Source of the DNA: DATFVA01 sp963815785
GTDB lineage: Bacteria; Bacteroidota; Ignavibacteria; Ignavibacteriales; Ignavibacteriaceae
Assembly: GCA_963815785.1 (NCBI GenBank)
Contig: CAWFHZ010000002.1
Location: forward strand, 1-64,000
DNA length: 64,000 nt
Direction: 5' to 3'
Both the position numbers and the translations under genes were made by a program. The notes under the pieces are model-generated. The model was not told the DNA's origin. It searched no databases and saw only the letters and a program-made list of their open reading frames with translations. Positions within the stretch are counted from its first letter, which is position 1. Each line of letters starts with the position of its first letter. Of the stretch, positions 55,523 through 64,000 are shown in pieces.

Positions 55523-56179
55523 TTAAAAATTTTCTGCTTCAGTTTGAAGTTCATTCAACTTTCTTTCACATTCTTCAATTACTTTGGAAGTTTCCTCACG
55601 GCTAAGATTTTCAGCTATATAAACAGGATCTGAATAAACTATGTTTGCACGTGTAAAAAATACAGGAACCTGGAAACTATCCCAGCTTTTAAGAAACTTC
55701 TTCTTCTTAAATCCAATTCCAACCAGCACCAGCGGAAGCTTTGCTTTTTTTGCAGAAACCACAGCGCCGGCTTTAAGTTTATGCGGCGGTCCTTTGGGTC
55801 CGTCAGGTGTAACGGCAATTGAATAACCATTTCTTGCAAAGTCAATCATCATTCCTAAAGCAACCTCACCACCAGAATTACTTGAACCTCGCAGAACTTT
55901 GTAATTCCATTTCTTTAATATTTTAGCAAGCAGATCGCCGTCTTTGCTTTTACTTGTAAGTCCTGCAAAATTTTTATCCCGGTTTACAAACCATGGAAGA
56001 AGCATAGTGCCATGCCAGAATCCTAGGATATAATTTTTATTCTGCTTTTCTAAATCCTCAATAATTTTAGAATTTACAACGTTGATTCTAAGCGACTTAC
56101 AAAGCCAATCCACAAGTTGAAAAAGAACATAATTTCCTGCAAAACGCAGGGTATCCTGCTTAAACTTCTTAAGCTTCAT
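55523..56179 (-). CDS. DUF374 family lysophospholipid acyltransferase-like protein
   Basis: A 218-residue protein with FWHGTMLLPWF (HxxxxD-like first acyltransferase motif), LTSKSKDGDLLA and VTPDGPKGPPHKLKAG, the DUF374/LPLAT signature. In gram-negative bacteria members lie in LPS operons and may acylate lipid A or its precursors. It overlaps lpxB by 11 bases. Confidence 0.88.
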   Translation of the reverse strand: MKLKKFKQDTLRFAGNYVLFQLVDWLCKSLRINVVNSKIIEDLEKQNKNYILGFWHGTMLLPWFVNRDKNFAGLTSKSKDGDLLAKILKKWNYKVLRGSSNSGGEVALGMMIDFARNGYSIAVTPDGPKGPPHKLKAGAVVSAKKAKLPLVLVGIGFKKKKFLKSWDSFQVPVFFTRANIVYSDPVYIAENLSREETSKVIEECERKLNELQTEAENF

Positions 56180-57314
56180 TCAATATTGAATAAATTATTT
56201 TTGCCGCCCTTGCGGATGCACCGGCAGAGCCAAGTTTTTCTTTCAAAAGATTAAATTTTCTTTTGATCTCTTCATAGAGAATTTTATCAGTTAAGATTTT
56301 TTTGCATTCAGAATAAATGGTATTCTCGTTTACATCATTTTGAATTAATTCAGGAACAACTTTTTCTCCTGAAATTATATTTGCCATACCAATATTATCT
56401 ACCTGCACAAGATTTTTCCCAATGAGATAAGTCAGCTTACTTGTTTTATAAACGATCACCATAGGAAGTTCGAAAAGCCCGGCTTCAAGCGTAGAAGTAC
56501 CGGATTTTATTATACCAAGTTTAGCATATTTCATCAAATCGTATGTGAAACCCTTAACAACGGTAAACTTTTTTGAATCGGCGGAATTATTAAACACATC
56601 CTCATCAATATTTGTTGAACAGGCAACTACAATCTGAAGATTGAATTCGCTTGCAATTCGTTCAGCAGCTTTTATTACTTCGGGGAAAATTTTTTCAACT
56701 TCATGTTCACGGCTGCCCGGCATTACAAGCAAAATTTCTTTTTCATCAAAATTAAATTTTTTCCAAAGCTCTTCACGACTTAAAAATTTATATTCGTGTA
56801 TTCTTTCAATTAATGGATGTCCGACAAGCTCAACATTTACGTTATTCTTTTTATACAAATCTTCCTCAAAAGGGAAAACCACAAGCATTTTATCAACAAG
56901 TCTTTTTATTTTCTTAATACGGCCGCCGCCCCAAGCCCAGATTTGGGGAGATATATAATAGATTACTTTCACCCCGATATGTTTCAGTTTTTTTGCAAAG
57001 TTGAGGTTAAACCCCGGGTAATCAATCAATACTGCATATTTTATATTTTCTGCTTTAATAACTTGTATCAAATCGCTCTGAACCTGTTTAATGAAGGGGA
57101 GGTGTTTGACAACTTCTGCAAATCCAAGGAAAGCCATTCTTTTTATATGGTAAAGTATATTCATACCCGCTTCTTTCATTCTGTCACCGCCAAGACCATA
57201 AACATTTATATCTGGTTCCAGTTTCCTTAATTCTACAATTAATGCGGCGCCGATGTAATCACCTGATACTTCTCCGGCTATCATTAAAATATTTTTCGGC
57301 TTATTCACATTCAT
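56169..57314 (-). CDS. lpxB: Lipid-A-disaccharide synthase
   Basis: A 381-residue LpxB: AGEVSGDYIGAAL, GGDRMKEAGM, MAFLGFAEV, IDYPGFNLNFAKKL, SPQIWAWGGGRI, VMPGSREHEV and KSGTSTLEAGL are all conserved. It joins UDP-diacylglucosamine and lipid X to form the disaccharide that LpxK then phosphorylates. Confidence 0.97.
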   Translation of the reverse strand: MNVNKPKNILMIAGEVSGDYIGAALIVELRKLEPDINVYGLGGDRMKEAGMNILYHIKRMAFLGFAEVVKHLPFIKQVQSDLIQVIKAENIKYAVLIDYPGFNLNFAKKLKHIGVKVIYYISPQIWAWGGGRIKKIKRLVDKMLVVFPFEEDLYKKNNVNVELVGHPLIERIHEYKFLSREELWKKFNFDEKEILLVMPGSREHEVEKIFPEVIKAAERIASEFNLQIVVACSTNIDEDVFNNSADSKKFTVVKGFTYDLMKYAKLGIIKSGTSTLEAGLFELPMVIVYKTSKLTYLIGKNLVQVDNIGMANIISGEKVVPELIQNDVNENTIYSECKKILTDKILYEEIKRKFNLLKEKLGSAGASARAAKIIYSILNEA

Positions 57315-57315
57315 A

Positions 57316-57903
57316 TCAGAGTCTTCTTAAAAACCAGAGAAGTATAATAGTAAGGCTGACAATACTGAATGCCTGTAAACTCCTTCTTTCTGATTTTAAT
57401 CCTTTTTTAAGATCATACACCGGCTGTTCAATATTACCCGATTTATATTTTGAAATTCTCGGGATAAACCTGGGCACATTATTTTTATAATCCTGGTATT
57501 CTTTTCCAAAAGTTTGTTGGAGATATTTTTCCTCTTCCTGAACAATCATAAAGTACTGAATCGAAAAAAAGATAAACCCGGCAATCTGCAGCCAGGGGAA
57601 GAGTGCAAAAGACATAATTCCTAAACCCGTATACATAAGAATATTTCCAAGGTATAGAGGATTCCGAAGATGAGCAAATGGTCCGCTTACAATTAGATAA
57701 GTTCCACCAACAGTCCCGGTTGTCCGTGTTTCACTCCCGGCCCAGCTTACTCCCCATAACCTTATTAACTCACCGATAACGGCAATAATAAAACCTGATA
57801 TTAAACTCCAGATGTTCGGATAGGCAAAAAACAGCATTACCAGTACAAATGGTATTGGTGTATAACTGCGGTAATTGAAAAATTTTGAAGCAAGTTGAGA
57901 CAT
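57316..57903 (-). CDS. Isoprenylcysteine carboxyl methyltransferase-like membrane protein
   Basis: A 195-residue protein with four to five helices and the ICMT/PEMT C-terminal pattern: GPFAHLRNPLYLGNILMYTGLG, then EEEKYLQQTFGKEYQDYKNNVPRFIP. Members are SAM-dependent methyltransferases acting on membrane-bound substrates; bacterial substrates are mostly unknown. It stops one base before the lpxB start, so lipid modification is plausible. Confidence 0.87.
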   Translation of the reverse strand: MSQLASKFFNYRSYTPIPFVLVMLFFAYPNIWSLISGFIIAVIGELIRLWGVSWAGSETRTTGTVGGTYLIVSGPFAHLRNPLYLGNILMYTGLGIMSFALFPWLQIAGFIFFSIQYFMIVQEEEKYLQQTFGKEYQDYKNNVPRFIPRISKYKSGNIEQPVYDLKKGLKSERRSLQAFSIVSLTIILLWFLRRL

Positions 57904-57915
57904 TTAATTTCCTTA

Positions 57916-58635
57916 CTATTCCTTTATGTATATCTCGCGTCTATTAAGTTCTGCCTGATGTCTTTTCTTTAATCTTTTCTTCTGCCTGAGCGTTTCCATT
58001 CTTTCAATAACATCATCAAAATTATTGAACGGGAAAAAAGTTATTCTTTCTTTTTCACAATATTTCAGCAAATCATCTTTTGCAAAAATGAAATCACAAA
58101 AATGAACTGTGTACTTATCAGAATTTCCATCGCCGATAAAAACTGTATACTCGTCGTCACTGCTGTTGTTTATTATATGATTTCTTTTGCAGTTGGCAGA
58201 AGTAGTACATTCAGAATCATAATACGGGAAAACAGGAGTAAGAGTATTATTTTTATTCAGCTCAAGTTTATTTGCGTATACTTTTAAGTGGTCAAGCTTC
58301 TCACGCTTTAAGATAAGATTGATATAATAATCAAACCCATCGCTCAGTATAAATAATTGAATATTATGTTTAGTGCAGTATTCTACAAATGAGTGAAAAG
58401 TAGTATCAATTTCAATTTGAAGAATGAACTCATCGAGTTCCTCTTTATTAATATTATCTACCGATTCACAAAGTTTAATCCAGCAGTCTTTTGCAGAGAT
58501 TTTATCACTCAGTAAATCACAAACCACATTTTCCACTGTTTGCGAATGACCGAACTTTGTAAATAAAGCATCCCCGATATCTTTTTTAGTTATCGTTCCG
58601 TCAAAATCAACAAATACTTTAAATACTCTATCCAT
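57916..58635 (-). CDS. HAD-IB phosphatase, MtnX-like
   Basis: A 239-residue HAD hydrolase. DFDGTIT (motif I), LSDGFDYYI (motif II) and FIGDGNSDKY (motif IV) give a complete active site. The closest family by pattern is MtnX (methionine salvage) or phosphoserine phosphatase-like. The lysine/arginine-rich end (KKRLKKRHQ) is unusual. There is no methionine salvage gene nearby, so the substrate is uncertain. Confidence 0.87.
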   Translation of the reverse strand: MDRVFKVFVDFDGTITKKDIGDALFTKFGHSQTVENVVCDLLSDKISAKDCWIKLCESVDNINKEELDEFILQIEIDTTFHSFVEYCTKHNIQLFILSDGFDYYINLILKREKLDHLKVYANKLELNKNNTLTPVFPYYDSECTTSANCKRNHIINNSSDDEYTVFIGDGNSDKYTVHFCDFIFAKDDLLKYCEKERITFFPFNNFDDVIERMETLRQKKRLKKRHQAELNRREIYIKE

Positions 58636-58641
58636 ATATCA

Positions 58642-60648
58642 TCAATTAGTTAAAACCATTTTTTTCACTTCAACAAAGTCACCGCTCTCAAATTTGTAAA
58701 AATAAATTCCGGGCTGCCTTCCAACTGCTGAAAATGTTATGTCGTTTTCACCTGGTGGAAACCTGTTATTGATTTCGTATATCTTTTCAATATGATTATC
58801 AAAAAATTCAATTTTAACATTCGCCTCTTCAGGCAGGTAAAATTTTATAATAGTTGAATCGGAAAACGGGTTGGGATTATTCTGTGTTACAATCATATAA
58901 GCTGCAGATTCAAGATACGTAACCCTTGAAACTTCCGAAGACTGTGAATTTCCCTGGTCATCAGTTTGAACGATGCGGTAATAAAGTGTTCCGGACGTAT
59001 CAGGTTTATCATAGTAAGTATAAAAATTTGCAGCCTTACCGCTATCAGAATATATTGAAGTCAATTTTGTCCAGTCTGTATTACCGGTATCCGTTTGAAC
59101 TGATCTTTCAACATCATAAAGGCTCTTCGGAGTTTCGTTTGCGGAATACCATGATATCTTAACCGAATCAGACAATACTTCAGTTGTGAAACCAATTATT
59201 TGTGAAACAAAAGTTCCCGTGTTAAAAATCTTTTGTACATAAATGCCGTTTTCAGTTTTCCTTTTTTCTTTAAATACTGCTATTGCACTCCCTCTTCCAT
59301 CAGGAAGCAGGCTTAAATAACTTTTAGGAGTATTGAAAAAAGAACCTATTGCCACACCTGCGGTATCCCAATATAATTTTCCTTCGCTGGTAACGCGCTG
59401 GGAATAAATATTCCCAAGAGCTGAAACAGACCTTCTGTCAATCCATGCAATTATTGCCCCGTTGTGATCATCGGAAATTAATTTCTGCCCAAACTGATCA
59501 CCTTTCATTTTTATAACGGGCACCCCGCCTTCCTGCCATTCAGCTTTTCCGTTTCTGTTATACTTTTGTATAAAAATATCCCGGTCATTATTAACTTCAT
59601 TTGTCCAGGATAAAATGAGGGAAGCATCAGAGGTAATCATTTGCGGGTTCGATTGACTTCCTTTATTGGTTGAACAAATCTTCCCGTTTTTCCCCCATAG
59701 TATTTTTCCGTTTTTACTAACCAGCTGGTGATAAATGCTTTTTTCCTTTTTCAAAACCTGGTACGCCAGGTATATATCTTCATCGGATTTTGATGCTGTA
59801 AAAGTAATGACGTTTAATGTCTTATCAGTAATAGGAACCGGTTTTTTACCCCAGTCAGCAGTACCGGTTTTATCATAATGCTGGGAAAGTATTACTCCCT
59901 TTCCGCCTGAGCTTTCTACCCAGAAAATATAAACTCCGGCAGAATCATCCGGTAGTACAAACGGGTTTAATTTACCTGTTATTGAAGAAGAAACAGTAAC
60001 CCCGGATGAATCAAATAGAAATTTCCCCGAGGGTGAAATTTTCTGAAGCATAATTTTGGAGTTCAGAATTAGTTCAGGCTCTTTAGCGAGATATGAAATA
60101 AATACTTCACCCTGTGCATTCGCACATAATGAATAGTCACTTATTTCCTTTTTAAACTTATTTATTATAATTCCCTTTGGATTCCATAAAACATTCCCAT
60201 TCGCCTGTACTTTCTGAACAAGAAGATTTCCTGTTTTATTATCCGTATAATCCTTCCAAGCCACCACAGAATTATTTTTTCCTGTAGAGACAGAAACCGG
60301 ATTATCCTGGTCCCCGGTTGTTTCGGAAATTCTTTTCCCGTCGGCCCGGAAACTTATATCACCATTTGAATCTATGTGCATAAAACTAACTACCTTTTGT
60401 GTCCCGGTCGCATTATCTTCCCAGAAAATAAAAACACCACCGCTCTGATCACCTATGGAAGAGATATTAATAGGATCATTAAGATCGAAAACCACTCTAG
60501 TGTTTTCTGCAGGATTATTGACCCATTGTGAAAACGATTCTTCCGGAAAAAAAAGAAACAAAATTATGAATAATGGTAAAAATTTATTTCTAAGATTTTT
60601 AAGCCTGGATGATCCGTGGGAGTGAGAGAAAAAATCATGCTCTGGCAA
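58642..60648 (-). CDS. Large secreted protein with type IX sorting domain
   Basis: A 668-residue exported protein. It starts at TTG 60648, inside the end of smc (14-base overlap); no in-frame ATG precedes the signal peptide (FLPLFIILFLFF). Repeated blocks such as GGVFIFWEDNATG, GVYIFWVESSGG and GAIIAWIDRRS suggest a beta-propeller. A fibronectin-like part follows (SVKISWYSANETPKSLYDVERS). The last about 85 residues, from NNPNPFSDSTIIKFYL to VEVKKMVLT, are a type IX C-terminal sorting domain. It is probably surface-attached or released; its substrate is unknown. Confidence 0.85.
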   Translation of the reverse strand: MPEHDFFSHSHGSSRLKNLRNKFLPLFIILFLFFPEESFSQWVNNPAENTRVVFDLNDPINISSIGDQSGGVFIFWEDNATGTQKVVSFMHIDSNGDISFRADGKRISETTGDQDNPVSVSTGKNNSVVAWKDYTDNKTGNLLVQKVQANGNVLWNPKGIIINKFKKEISDYSLCANAQGEVFISYLAKEPELILNSKIMLQKISPSGKFLFDSSGVTVSSSITGKLNPFVLPDDSAGVYIFWVESSGGKGVILSQHYDKTGTADWGKKPVPITDKTLNVITFTASKSDEDIYLAYQVLKKEKSIYHQLVSKNGKILWGKNGKICSTNKGSQSNPQMITSDASLILSWTNEVNNDRDIFIQKYNRNGKAEWQEGGVPVIKMKGDQFGQKLISDDHNGAIIAWIDRRSVSALGNIYSQRVTSEGKLYWDTAGVAIGSFFNTPKSYLSLLPDGRGSAIAVFKEKRKTENGIYVQKIFNTGTFVSQIIGFTTEVLSDSVKISWYSANETPKSLYDVERSVQTDTGNTDWTKLTSIYSDSGKAANFYTYYDKPDTSGTLYYRIVQTDDQGNSQSSEVSRVTYLESAAYMIVTQNNPNPFSDSTIIKFYLPEEANVKIEFFDNHIEKIYEINNRFPPGENDITFSAVGRQPGIYFYKFESGDFVEVKKMVLTN

Positions 60649-63600
60649 AATTTAAATCCTCATTAAATCTCACACTAACAAGTTTAGAAATTCCTTCTTC
60701 CTGCATTGTAACACCATACATAGTACTGGCTGCCTCCATGGTTCTCTTGTTGTGTGTAACTACAATGAACTGAGTATCTTTACTGAAATCCTGAATAATT
60801 TTTGTAAACCTGTCTATATTTGCATCGTCAAGCGGGGCATCAATTTCATCAAGGATACAGAACGGACTTGGTTTTACAAGATAAATTGCAAAAAGAAGAG
60901 CAATTGCAGTTAAGGTTTTTTCTCCGCCGGATAATAAATCAATTGAAGTAGGACGTTTGCCTTTTGGTTTTGCTATAATTTCTATTTTTGCTTCCAGGGG
61001 ATCTGCATTTTCTTCTATTCGTAAATCAGCCTCGTCGCCGGGATTAAATAATCCTCTGAAAATATTTATAAAATTCTCGCGGATTTTTTCGAAAGTTTCA
61101 GTGAATAACTGCTGAGCCGTATTATTAATTTCTTCAATAGTTTTTATAACATCTCTCTCCGATTCTACTAAATCATTCCTCTGCTTTGTAAGAAATTCAA
61201 ACCGCTGTTTTTCTTCTTCAAATTCTGAATATGCTAAAAGATTTATAGGACCAAGATTTTTTACCTGCTGCTTAAGGGAATGAACTTCTTCTGACCTGGC
61301 TTTAAAATCAAATACACCAAGGTCATCATATTCTTTTCTATCCAGTTTTATTGAATAATTTTCCAGGATGTGCTCTTCAAGGTTATTCAGTTTTATCCCC
61401 AGCTCATTTATTTTGATCTCTGCATTATGCATTTCATCTGAAACCATCTCCCTGTCTTTACGCAGAACATTTTGTTGTTCTTCCAGCATGTTAATCTGGT
61501 TCTGAATTTCTTTATACGCTGAATTCAAATCATCTTCTTCTTTATTCAAATTCGATTTTTCTGTATTCAGCTCATCCGATTCCAAAGTTTTTTCTTCAAT
61601 TATAGAAATCAGAGTTCTCACTTCTTCAGTGAAAGATTCAATATCGGCTTCACGCTTTGCAATGGTTTTGTTAATTGTATCAATAGAGTCTTTTGCCCGG
61701 TCAATTGCATTTTCGGTATTCTTCCTTTCGCCGAGCAGTCTTTCAAGTTCAAGATTTAATCTGTTCTGGTTTTTGATAAGCTCATTAAATTCTTCTTCAG
61801 ATGCGCTAAAATCTGATTCAAGTTTTTCTCTTTCACTATCAGCGTTTCTTTTATCTTCCTGGTTTTCTGATATCAATTCAAACAGCTTGTTTTTTTCATT
61901 ATCAAGGCGATTCGATTCTGTAGCAAGTTCCTGTATCTCAACTCTTGCTTTTTCAATTTCATCCACGGCTTTTGTCTTTTCAAATTCGAATTGCGCAATC
62001 TGCTTTTCAACATTTGCTAGATCATTAACAATCATTCTTCCCTGTTCGGAAAGAACCTTCAGATCTATCTGATCGATTTTAATTTCCGTTTCTTCAATAC
62101 TTTTTTGTAGCGCAGTCAGTTCTTTTTCTTTAAGCGGGAATTCATTTTTAAGATTTTCAAGTAGTTTCATTCTCCCGAAAAGTGAATCATCAAGTTTGGG
62201 AGCAGAACCAGCTTCAATCAGCCCGGTGCTTGTAAGAAAATCTCCTTGCATGGTTACAAAATTAAAATCAGGATATTTCTCAGATAGTTTAAAAGCGGTT
62301 TCGATATTTTCAACAACGACAGTCCTGTTCAGAAGCCGGGTGAAAAACTCCTCCCACTTTGGTTCTGTTTGAATGAGTTTTGATGTCCAGTTAATAAAGC
62401 CAGTCTCTTTAGCAAGATTTTTTTTCTGCCTGTTAACAGAATAATTTTTCAGTTTATCAATTAAACCTCTCTTGGAGTTCTGATTAGTATTCTTTACATA
62501 AAAAGCCGCCTTACCAATTTCGTTTTCCCGCAGGTATTCAATTCCATTTAAGAGATCATCAAAAGTTTCTACCAGTATATTGTTTATATCACTGCGTAGT
62601 GAAGCTTCAACTGCAAACCGATATTCATCCTGAGTGTTCCCGATATGTGCAAGCAGATTTTTTTCACCTTTCGCCCAGTCACTGTTTTCAAGTAATGCTT
62701 TTGAACCCTTTGAAACTCCTTCAAGGTTTTCGATAAGCGTCTGAATAAAATTAATTTTTTCTTTAAGCGTGTTTAAATGACTTTTATCTTCAAGTTCTTT
62801 TGTTCGTAAAGAGTTCAGCTGTTTCTCAAGTTCTTCTTTTTCTTTCTGCTTCCGGGAATAAACCTCTTCTGATTCGGAGAGTCTTTTTTCAAGTCCGTTT
62901 TTTTCATTTCCCAGCTCTTCAATAAAGCCAACAGTTTTAGCAATATTTCCGGTAAAAGATTGAATTTTCTGGTTTAGTTTATTGATCGCCAGGTTTTTCG
63001 TTTCAAGTGCTTTTTCAAGATTTGATAATTCATTTTCTCTCCCGGTAATCTCCTTGAATTTTTCAAGCTGCAGTTCTGAAAGTTCTTTGAGATTATTCCT
63101 TTTGGTTTCAAGTAGTTCTTTCAAGCCGGCTGCATTTTTTTCTATTTCCTTCTTTTCATTTTCCTTCTCATCAAATCTTTGCTCAAATGAAGAAATCAAT
63201 TCAGAACTTTCATTAATCAGGTTTTCAGCTTCTTCATATTGAGCTTTTAACTCGATTAATTCTTCCTTGTACCTCTCAATATTCTTTCCGAGGGATGTAT
63301 TCCTTTCTTTAGAAACAGAGAGATGATTTTCAACTTTGTGAATTTCCTCGGTTTTTAAAGTCAATTCAGTACGTTTATTCTTCAGTGCATTTTCAGCTTC
63401 AGAAAGTTTTTGTTTTATTTGCTTCAGCTCATCGTTAAGCTTTGAAAGTTCTGATTCAAGGGAAATTTTCTTTTGTAAATTTTCTTCTTTTAAATTCCTG
63501 GCTTCTTCTTTTTGTGACAGATAAAGAGCAAATTCTCTTTCTGCAAGATCCATTTCGAGTTCTCTCAAAGCGGAAGAAATCCTGTTATATTTATCGGCTC

Positions 63601-64000
63601 TTTTTGCCTGGCGTTCAAGTGAATTCACTTTTTTCTCTACTTCAGAGACTATATCATTTACTCTCGTCAGGTCTAATCTTACTTCATCGAGCTTTCTTAA
63701 AGAAAGTCTTCTTCTTAATTTATATTTGTTTACTCCTGCTGCTTCCTCGAACATCGTTCTTCTTTCATCGGCTTTATTGCTCAGGATAGTTTCAACCATT
63801 TTCAGTTCAATAACCGAATAGGCATTTGCACCTATCCCGGTATCCATAAAAAGATTTGTTATGTCTTTAAGCCGGCAAATGTTCTTATTCAGAAGATATT
63901 CGCTTTCACCGGAGCGGAATATTCTTCTTGTAATTGTAACATCAGTGTATTCGGTAGGAAGTATCCCTTTGTTGTTATGTATGGTAAGAGAAACCTCAGC
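60635..64000 (-). CDS. smc: Chromosome segregation protein SMC (partial, runs off the right edge)
   Basis: The minus-strand frame is open to position 64000; the ATG at 63847 is internal. Upstream of it the frame reads RSGESEYLLNKNICRLKDI, the normal SMC sequence before FMDTGIG. The ATP-binding N-terminus (Walker A) is outside the window. At least 1121 residues are seen: long coiled coils, a hinge around GNTQDEYRFAVEASL, and the C-terminal head with LSGGEKTLTAIALLF (signature), FCILDEIDAPLDD (Walker B) and a closing THNKRTMEAAS. It condenses and segregates chromosomes with ScpA/ScpB. Its end overlaps a secreted protein gene. Confidence 0.95.
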   Translation of the reverse strand, partial: AEVSLTIHNNKGILPTEYTDVTITRRIFRSGESEYLLNKNICRLKDITNLFMDTGIGANAYSVIELKMVETILSNKADERRTMFEEAAGVNKYKLRRRLSLRKLDEVRLDLTRVNDIVSEVEKKVNSLERQAKRADKYNRISSALRELEMDLAEREFALYLSQKEEARNLKEENLQKKISLESELSKLNDELKQIKQKLSEAENALKNKRTELTLKTEEIHKVENHLSVSKERNTSLGKNIERYKEELIELKAQYEEAENLINESSELISSFEQRFDEKENEKKEIEKNAAGLKELLETKRNNLKELSELQLEKFKEITGRENELSNLEKALETKNLAINKLNQKIQSFTGNIAKTVGFIEELGNEKNGLEKRLSESEEVYSRKQKEKEELEKQLNSLRTKELEDKSHLNTLKEKINFIQTLIENLEGVSKGSKALLENSDWAKGEKNLLAHIGNTQDEYRFAVEASLRSDINNILVETFDDLLNGIEYLRENEIGKAAFYVKNTNQNSKRGLIDKLKNYSVNRQKKNLAKETGFINWTSKLIQTEPKWEEFFTRLLNRTVVVENIETAFKLSEKYPDFNFVTMQGDFLTSTGLIEAGSAPKLDDSLFGRMKLLENLKNEFPLKEKELTALQKSIEETEIKIDQIDLKVLSEQGRMIVNDLANVEKQIAQFEFEKTKAVDEIEKARVEIQELATESNRLDNEKNKLFELISENQEDKRNADSEREKLESDFSASEEEFNELIKNQNRLNLELERLLGERKNTENAIDRAKDSIDTINKTIAKREADIESFTEEVRTLISIIEEKTLESDELNTEKSNLNKEEDDLNSAYKEIQNQINMLEEQQNVLRKDREMVSDEMHNAEIKINELGIKLNNLEEHILENYSIKLDRKEYDDLGVFDFKARSEEVHSLKQQVKNLGPINLLAYSEFEEEKQRFEFLTKQRNDLVESERDVIKTIEEINNTAQQLFTETFEKIRENFINIFRGLFNPGDEADLRIEENADPLEAKIEIIAKPKGKRPTSIDLLSGGEKTLTAIALLFAIYLVKPSPFCILDEIDAPLDDANIDRFTKIIQDFSKDTQFIVVTHNKRTMEAASTMYGVTMQEEGISKLVSVRFNEDLNFARA

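Noticed and set aside
56817..57230. 137-codon plus-strand frame opposite lpxB
   Set aside because: It is an antisense shadow of lpxB, with no protein-like composition or ribosome-binding site.
61629..62072. 147-codon serine-rich plus-strand frame opposite smc
   Set aside because: The serine and phenylalanine runs come from the reverse of Glu/Lys-rich coiled-coil codons in smc, a common artefact.

Overview
The window comes from a Bacteroidota/Chlorobi-group bacterium, most likely of the Ignavibacteriota (Melioribacter/Ignavibacterium-like). The evidence is two proteins with type IX secretion C-terminal sorting domains (one with the NFPNPFNPNTQI motif typical of that phylum), promoters with the Bacteroidetes-type TAnnTTTG element, an initiator tRNA with a C1-U72 mismatch, and an AT-rich genome with many lipoproteins and exopolysaccharide genes. 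The assignment is an inference from these marks, not a phylogenetic result.

Layout. Positions 4-7710 are an almost perfect head-to-tail duplication of a 3853-bp unit. Each unit holds an initiator tRNA (minus) and three plus-strand genes: a cyclic-nucleotide-binding-domain histidine kinase, a response regulator fused to a thioredoxin-like fold and a thioredoxin-reductase-like flavoprotein without the redox CxxC, and a small companion protein. Next come a PIN-like/ImmA-Xre toxin-antitoxin-like pair (7.9-9.5 kb), a four-subunit 2-oxoacid:ferredoxin oxidoreductase operon with a small Cys/His-rich protein (9.7-12.8 kb), and a giant alpha-2-macroglobulin (13.2-18.1 kb). From 18.6 to 28.5 kb there are mostly housekeeping genes (rlpA-like, uvrB, truA, queD, queE, rpsT, bacterioferritin) with a frameshifted methyltransferase, a CcmE-like protein, a 34-residue membrane peptide, a secreted cupredoxin and a lipoprotein.

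Positions 28.7-36.5 kb are one exopolysaccharide/O-antigen operon read on the minus strand (flippase, glycosyltransferases, DUF268 protein, initiating sugar transferase). A plus-strand group follows (glycosyltransferase, DUF1844, NAD kinase, thioredoxin-like). The minus-strand operon at 39.2-43.0 kb is the most unusual metabolic unit: two D-Ala-D-Ala-ligase-like ATP-grasp genes (one frameshifted), a GNAT acetyltransferase and a lysine 2,3-aminomutase, suggesting acylated or peptide-linked beta-lysine.

The rest (43.2-64.0 kb) is recG, dgt, a frameshifted lipoprotein, gpsA-plsY, ispD-queA, ppdK, a lipid A block (lpxK, DUF374 acyltransferase, lpxB, ICMT-like, HAD phosphatase), a large sorted secreted protein, and smc running off the right edge. 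Three genes carry five single-base frame disruptions in all. These are either real decay or base errors, and that question should be settled before the affected genes are called dead. I saw no insertion sequence, integrase, CRISPR array, rRNA or riboswitch.
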